This document shows positions 5,147-7,879 of a stretch of DNA of 7,879 nucleotides, piece after piece; positions within the stretch are counted from its first letter, which is position 1; the number at the start of each line of letters is the position of its first letter. Under the pieces are notes generated by a model, which saw only the letters and a program-made list of their open reading frames with translations, was not told where the DNA came from and searched no databases. Made by a program: the position numbers and the translations under genes. Source of the DNA: Thermoproteota archaeon. GTDB lineage: Archaea; Thermoproteota; Methanomethylicia; Methanomethylicales; Methanomethylicaceae. The stretch covers positions 3,019-10,897 of the forward strand of contig QNVH01000014.1 of assembly GCA_004347955.1 (NCBI GenBank). The letters are read 5' to 3'.

Positions 5147-6298
5147 TTGGGACCTGTATTGAAGAGAGGGGAGAATGCCAGGGGCCTTGCAACTAAGGCC
5201 ATACACGAAGGCAACTCTGAGGGGATAGACATCATCCCCCCAATTTACCAGACAGCCATATTTAAGCACCCATTTGGCGCGCAGATAAGGGGGAGGGAGC
5301 TGAAGTACTCCCGCGAGGACAACCCAACAGTTAACCTTCTGGAGAAGAGGATGGCTGCGCTTGAGGGGGGAGAGGACTGCCTAGCCTTCTCTTCGGGGAT
5401 GGCAGCGATCTCGACGCTGGTCATGGGAACGCTCTCCAAGGGGGACACAATACTCACCTCGAAGGAGATCTACGGGGCGACTCTGATACTATTCAGGTCT
5501 CTTGAAAAGTTCGGGATAAAGGTTGAGGCAGTGCTGAATGAGAGTGTTCAAGATCACATAAGAAGAGGCACGAAGATGGTCTTTGTCGAGACTATAACAA
5601 ACCCCGTATTGAAGGTCTCCGACATACCCTCGCTCATAAAGACCTGCAAGGAAGAAGGAGCGATAATGGTTGTTGACAACACCTTCGCGACGCCGGTGAA
5701 CTTCAGACCCCTCGAGTTCGGCGCAGACTACGTTGTGGAGAGTGCCACCAAGTATCTTGGCGGGCACAACGACGTGATTGCGGGCATACTCGCAGGGTCT
5801 GGTCTGGACCAGATATGGGAGTGGAGGAGGAACCTGGGAGGATCGCTCGATCCATTTGCGGCGTACCTGGTCTTGAGGGGGCTCAAGACGCTGAAGCTGA
5901 GGGTCCAGGAGCACAACAGGAGGGCCCAGGAGGTAGCGGAGTACCTGGAGGGCCACAGGAAGGTGAAGAGGGTCCACTACCCGGGGCTTAGATCGAGCCG
6001 GTATTTCGAAGTGGCCAGCAGGTTCATGAAAGGGTTCGGCGGCGTGGTCGCCTTCGAGGTTGAGGGTGGCGAGAAGGCTCAGAAGCTACTCAGATCTTTC
6101 AGGCTGATCAAGACCGCCCCAAGCCTGGGAGGGGCAGAGACGCTGATAACACACCCGGCTTCATCCTCCCACAAGAACATAAGCCCTGCAGAGAGGAAGG
6201 AGCTGGGTATAGAGGACGGGCTCCTGAGGATATCGGTAGGGCTCGAGGACATCGAGGATATAATAAGGGATCTGGAGCAGGGTCTGGACAGTATCTAG
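5147..6298 (+). CDS. Cys/Met metabolism PLP-dependent enzyme (cystathionine gamma-synthase/lyase family)
   Basis: A fold-type I PLP enzyme of the transsulfuration family, acting in the cytosol on homoserine-ester, cystathionine, homocysteine or related sulfur amino acids. The 383-residue length is typical. Landmarks in order: PPIYQTAIF (31-39), YSREDNPT (54-61), FSSGMAAI (81-88), Tyr109 in the IYGAT segment that stacks on PLP, VDNTFATP with Asp177, ESATKYLGGHND with the Schiff-base Lys202, and SLGGAETLITHPASSSH (326-342). Methionine gamma-lyase usually has Cys just after the YG; here it is Ala111, which argues against a classical MGL. The family cannot be split safely into synthase, gamma-lyase, beta-lyase or O-acetylhomoserine sulfhydrylase by eye. 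The start is set at TTG 5147, upstream of the conserved TKAIHEG; no in-frame ATG precedes the conserved core and no Shine-Dalgarno is visible, so leaderless initiation fits. TTG 5159 is an alternative. No other sulfur-metabolism gene is adjacent. Confidence 0.93.
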   Translation: MGPVLKRGENARGLATKAIHEGNSEGIDIIPPIYQTAIFKHPFGAQIRGRELKYSREDNPTVNLLEKRMAALEGGEDCLAFSSGMAAISTLVMGTLSKGDTILTSKEIYGATLILFRSLEKFGIKVEAVLNESVQDHIRRGTKMVFVETITNPVLKVSDIPSLIKTCKEEGAIMVVDNTFATPVNFRPLEFGADYVVESATKYLGGHNDVIAGILAGSGLDQIWEWRRNLGGSLDPFAAYLVLRGLKTLKLRVQEHNRRAQEVAEYLEGHRKVKRVHYPGLRSSRYFEVASRFMKGFGGVVAFEVEGGEKAQKLLRSFRLIKTAPSLGGAETLITHPASSSHKNISPAERKELGIEDGLLRISVGLEDIEDIIRDLEQGLDSI

Positions 6299-6350
6299 CA
6301 GCAGCACTCCCAGCTCGCACTGGTTATGTTCAGGAGACTGGCTGAAATGA

Positions 6351-6358
6351 AATTTATC
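6351..6358 (+). promoter_or_regulatory. Possible TATA box for the stem-loop region
   Basis: AATTTATC, preceded by the purine-rich GAAATGA, lies about 50 bases after the stop of the PLP-enzyme gene. A start about 25 bases downstream would be near 6380, just ahead of the first long hairpin. It is a weak match, judged by eye. Confidence 0.3.
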
Positions 6359-6379
6359 GACAGCACCTAGTATTCCCAC

Positions 6380-6555
6380 ATCGCTGGATCTCTTCTTTTG
6401 CCTGTGAGGGCAGGAGGCGCCATTTGGACGGCAGTAGACGGCCAGGCTGAAACTCTTTCTCGAAGGGGAGCCTGACCCCCCACGTGAGGGTTTGGCTGTT
6501 GCGGGGAGCCAAGGGCTGAATTTGCCCACTCCACCCCTCTGGTGTTTTATTTAGC
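6380..6555 (+). ncRNA. Candidate structured RNA (three consecutive stem-loops), unknown family
   Basis: The first part of a 424-base gene-free region folds well on the plus strand. Hairpin A spans 6394-6417: a stem of about 10 bp (several G-U pairs, core TGCCT/GGGCA) is capped by a GTGA loop of the GNRA class. Hairpin B spans 6443-6474: CAGGCT/AGCCTG, a four-base GAAA bulge, then CTCTTT/AAGGGG with a CTCG loop, 12 bp in all. Hairpin C spans 6492-6512: TTGGCT/AGCCAA with a nine-base loop. A T-rich stretch (GTTTTATTT, 6544-6552) could end the RNA. It may be a free small RNA, a structured 3' end of the PLP-enzyme message, or part of a long nrdD leader. I checked by eye for RNase P RNA, SRP RNA, tRNA and cobalamin riboswitch landmarks and found none. 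The ends are guesses from the possible TATA box and the T run. Confidence 0.4.
6521..6551 (+). repeat. Direct repeat, copy 1 (TTTGCCCA ... TCTGGTGTTTTATT)
   Basis: TTTGCCCA (6521-6528) and TCTGGTGTTTTATT (6538-6551) recur in the same order at 6700-6722 directly before the nrdD start. Here the two blocks are nine bases apart; in the second copy they are one base apart. The 14-base block is identical in both. No start codon follows this copy. Confidence 0.65.
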
Positions 6556-6594
6556 CATTACAATGAAAAATGTTGGGGGGTTTGTGCCATATAG

Positions 6595-6602
6595 TTTATA
6601 TA
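6595..6602 (+). promoter_or_regulatory. TATA box TTTATATA between the stem-loop region and nrdD
   Basis: This is a textbook archaeal TATA sequence, the best in the window. The predicted start site lies near 6622-6625, where an ATG begins a 23-codon ORF. It is about 125 bases before the nrdD ATG, so it may give nrdD a long leader or drive the short ORF. Confidence 0.55.
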
Positions 6603-6621
6603 GGCGATTAAAATACCACCA

Positions 6622-6693
6622 ATGTTGGCAACCCATCCTATCAATTTTTTTAAATTAATCGCTCAAAAAACTTTTAAAAAGCCGGAAGGTTAA
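6622..6693 (+). CDS. Possible 23-residue leaderless ORF ahead of nrdD
   Basis: Unrecognised. ATG 6622 opens a 23-codon frame ending at TAA 6691-6693, 29 bases before nrdD. The peptide starts MLATHPINFFKLIAQ and ends KTFKKPEG: a short hydrophobic stretch followed by a basic tail. The TTTATATA box is centred about 24 bases upstream, which fits leaderless initiation on this ATG. It overlaps a second 31-codon frame (from ATG 6563) that has no well-placed TATA box. The region is AT-rich and the ORF is short, so chance is a real possibility; it could also be a leader peptide. Confidence 0.2.
   Translation: MLATHPINFFKLIAQKTFKKPEG
6672..6680 (+). promoter_or_regulatory. Proximal TATA box of nrdD
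   Basis: TTTTAAAAA is centred about 47 bases before the nrdD ATG. A start near 6700 would give a leader of about 22 bases containing GGTG at 6712-6715, seven bases before the ATG, as a short ribosome binding site. Confidence 0.45.
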
Positions 6694-6699
6694 TTGTAT

Positions 6700-6722
6700 T
6701 TTGCCCAATCTGGTGTTTTATT
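6700..6722 (+). repeat. Direct repeat, copy 2, abutting the nrdD start
   Basis: TTTGCCCA (6700-6707), one base, then TCTGGTGTTTTATT (6709-6722), which ends immediately before the nrdD ATG. The GGTG within it probably serves as the nrdD ribosome binding site. The 14-base block matches 6538-6551 exactly, 171 bases upstream, which suggests a local duplication or a repeated regulatory element. Confidence 0.65.
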
Positions 6723-7879
6723 ATGACAGAAGCGATTTTGAACTGCAGGCTACCACCCCCAGTTAGAAGGAGCGATGGCGTAATAGAGCCCTTCGACAAG
6801 GAGCGCATAGTGAAGAGCCTGGTCAAGGAGACCCAGCTAGTCAAGGTCCTCTACAACCTCCCACCCATGAGCGAGGAGGACGCCAGGAAGATCGCGGAGG
6901 AGGTTGAGGAGGACATAAAGAACATGAAGCTCCGCTTCTTGAGCGGTCCTCTGATAAGGGAGCTGGTGAGCGTAAAGCTCCTGGAGCACGGGTTCGACAA
7001 GTACAGGAATGTTTACACGAGGGTCGGCATGCCACTTTATGACGTTTACTCAATCGATCGCTCTGAAGGGTATGAGGCGAAGGAGAACGCCAACCTTCAG
7101 CCCAACCCGGAGACGTTCCACAAGAAGAAGGCAGACTTTCTCAGCAAGGAGTCGTACTTGCTGATGATGCCGCCCAGGATTGCCGACGCCCACCTGAGGG
7201 GCGACATCCACATACACGACCTGGAGTACTGGGGTACACGCCCGTTCTGCCAGGACCACGACCTCAGGTACTTCTTCTACTACGGCCTGATGCCAGATGG
7301 GACCGGCACCCACACCTCTGTGGCTGGACCGGCAAAGCATGCCGAGGTCGCCATACTGCATGCCGCGAAGGTCTTGGGCGCCGCGCAGACCAACTTCGCG
7401 GGCGGGCAGGGCTTCTTCAACTTCACAGTCTTCATGGCACCGTACCTCGTTGGCTTGGACGACAAGAAGATCCACCAGCTCGCCCAGATGTTCCTTTACG
7501 AGATGACCCAGCTATATGTGGCGAGGGGCGGACAGCCAGTATTCTCATCAATACAGATAGAGGCGGGCGTCCCCAAGGTGTGGCAGGACGCCCCGGTGGT
7601 CTCCCATGGAAAGGTCTGGAGGGATCTCACCTACGGTAGCCTCGAGGACCACGTGCACGCCTTCGCTAACGCCCTCCTCGACGAGTACCTGAAGGGGGAT
7701 GCCATGGGGAAGATGTTCAACTTCCCCAAGCCAGAGGTTGTGCAGAGGAGGAGGTACTGGACAGACAGCAAGTTTGAGGACGTAATGCTGAAGGCAGCCC
7801 AGCTCTCGGCTAAGTACGGTTCCACATACTACGACAACGTCGTACCTGCCTACAGGGGAGGGGAGGACGGCGTCTCATG
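6723..7879 (+). CDS. nrdD: Anaerobic ribonucleoside-triphosphate reductase (3' truncated)
   Basis: The glycyl-radical, class III ribonucleotide reductase makes dNTPs from NTPs without oxygen and is activated by the radical-SAM protein NrdG. The frame is open from ATG 6723 to the last base, giving 385 of what is usually over 600 residues. Residues 14-105 look like an ATP-cone: RRSDGVIEPFDKERIVKSL, then a helical segment with LIRELVSVKLLEHG, used for allosteric control by ATP/dATP. The catalytic barrel begins around 120, with the hallmarks GDIHIHDLEYW (160-170), RPFCQDHDLR with Cys176 as an expected active-site cysteine, and AQTNFAGGQGFFNF (221-234). The final TG of the window starts the codon after GEDGVS, where the second catalytic Cys would be expected. 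The zinc-binding cysteines and the C-terminal glycyl-radical site are outside the window, so integrity cannot be judged. No nrdG is seen here. GGTG seven bases upstream supports this start. Confidence 0.96.
   Translation, partial: MTEAILNCRLPPPVRRSDGVIEPFDKERIVKSLVKETQLVKVLYNLPPMSEEDARKIAEEVEEDIKNMKLRFLSGPLIRELVSVKLLEHGFDKYRNVYTRVGMPLYDVYSIDRSEGYEAKENANLQPNPETFHKKKADFLSKESYLLMMPPRIADAHLRGDIHIHDLEYWGTRPFCQDHDLRYFFYYGLMPDGTGTHTSVAGPAKHAEVAILHAAKVLGAAQTNFAGGQGFFNFTVFMAPYLVGLDDKKIHQLAQMFLYEMTQLYVARGGQPVFSSIQIEAGVPKVWQDAPVVSHGKVWRDLTYGSLEDHVHAFANALLDEYLKGDAMGKMFNFPKPEVVQRRRYWTDSKFEDVMLKAAQLSAKYGSTYYDNVVPAYRGGEDGVS

Noticed and set aside
6161..6529. A 122-codon open frame on the minus strand across the end of the PLP-enzyme gene and the stem-loop region.
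   Set aside because: It is antisense to a confidently identified gene, has low-complexity Ser/Pro/Arg composition at its start and no recognisable motif; the PLP-gene frame explains half of it.
6563..6658. A 31-codon frame from ATG 6563 upstream of nrdD.
   Set aside because: The nearest TATA-like sequence is only about 14 bases away and there is no ribosome binding site; it conflicts with the better-placed ATG 6622.
6299..6722. Cobalamin riboswitch controlling nrdD, as seen for some bacterial ribonucleotide reductase genes.
   Set aside because: The conserved B12-box and GCCACTG-type sequences are not present.
1..7879. Defence island, prophage, insertion sequence or CRISPR array.
   Set aside because: All larger genes are housekeeping families; no transposase, integrase, phage gene, long terminal repeat or regularly spaced repeat array is visible.

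Overview
The window looks archaeal. The phosphoglycerate mutase is the archaeal, cofactor-independent type. Promoters are TATA-box based with little or no 5' leader. TTG appears to serve as the start codon of two genes, and codon use is rich in AGG/AGA (Arg) and ATA (Ile). An anaerobic ribonucleotide reductase implies an oxygen-free life. A partial beta-lactamase-fold protein resembles the methanogen protein MJ0301. These traits would fit an anaerobic, possibly methanogen-related member of the Thermoproteota/Bathyarchaeia/Verstraetearchaeota area, but the lineage is an inference.

Layout. Bases 1-312 (+) hold the 3' end of a COG1237-type metallo-beta-lactamase-fold gene. Bases 313-631 are a gene-free spacer between convergent genes. 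Bases 632-1900 (-) encode archaeal phosphoglycerate mutase (apgM). Bases 1901-2127 carry its promoter and a possible 34-codon leaderless ORF whose stop overlaps the apgM start. Bases 2128-3481 (-) form a two-gene operon: a PaaI-like hotdog thioesterase, then an HprK-like P-loop kinase whose ribosome binding site overlaps the thioesterase stop codon. This operon and tldD (3570-4988, +) fire divergently from back-to-back TATA boxes about 10 bp apart. tldD is followed by a perfect 14-bp palindrome. An AT-rich promoter with a 17-bp dyad then leads to a Cys/Met-metabolism PLP enzyme (5147-6298, +), probably started on a leaderless TTG. Bases 6299-6722 contain a cluster of strong stem-loops that may be a structured RNA, a TTTATATA box, a possible 23-codon leaderless ORF and a duplicated sequence. 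Last is nrdD, the anaerobic ribonucleoside-triphosphate reductase (6723 to the window end, 3' truncated).

How the genes work together. Most are housekeeping: lower glycolysis/gluconeogenesis (apgM), acyl-CoA clean-up (PaaI), TldD proteolysis, transsulfuration or sulfur amino acid metabolism, and anaerobic dNTP synthesis. No defence system, mobile element, CRISPR array, tRNA or rRNA could be supported. The less explained material is between the genes: the stem-loop cluster at about 6380-6555, the dyad at 5093-5109, three possible leaderless short ORFs in front of larger genes, and an HprK-like kinase with no obvious substrate.
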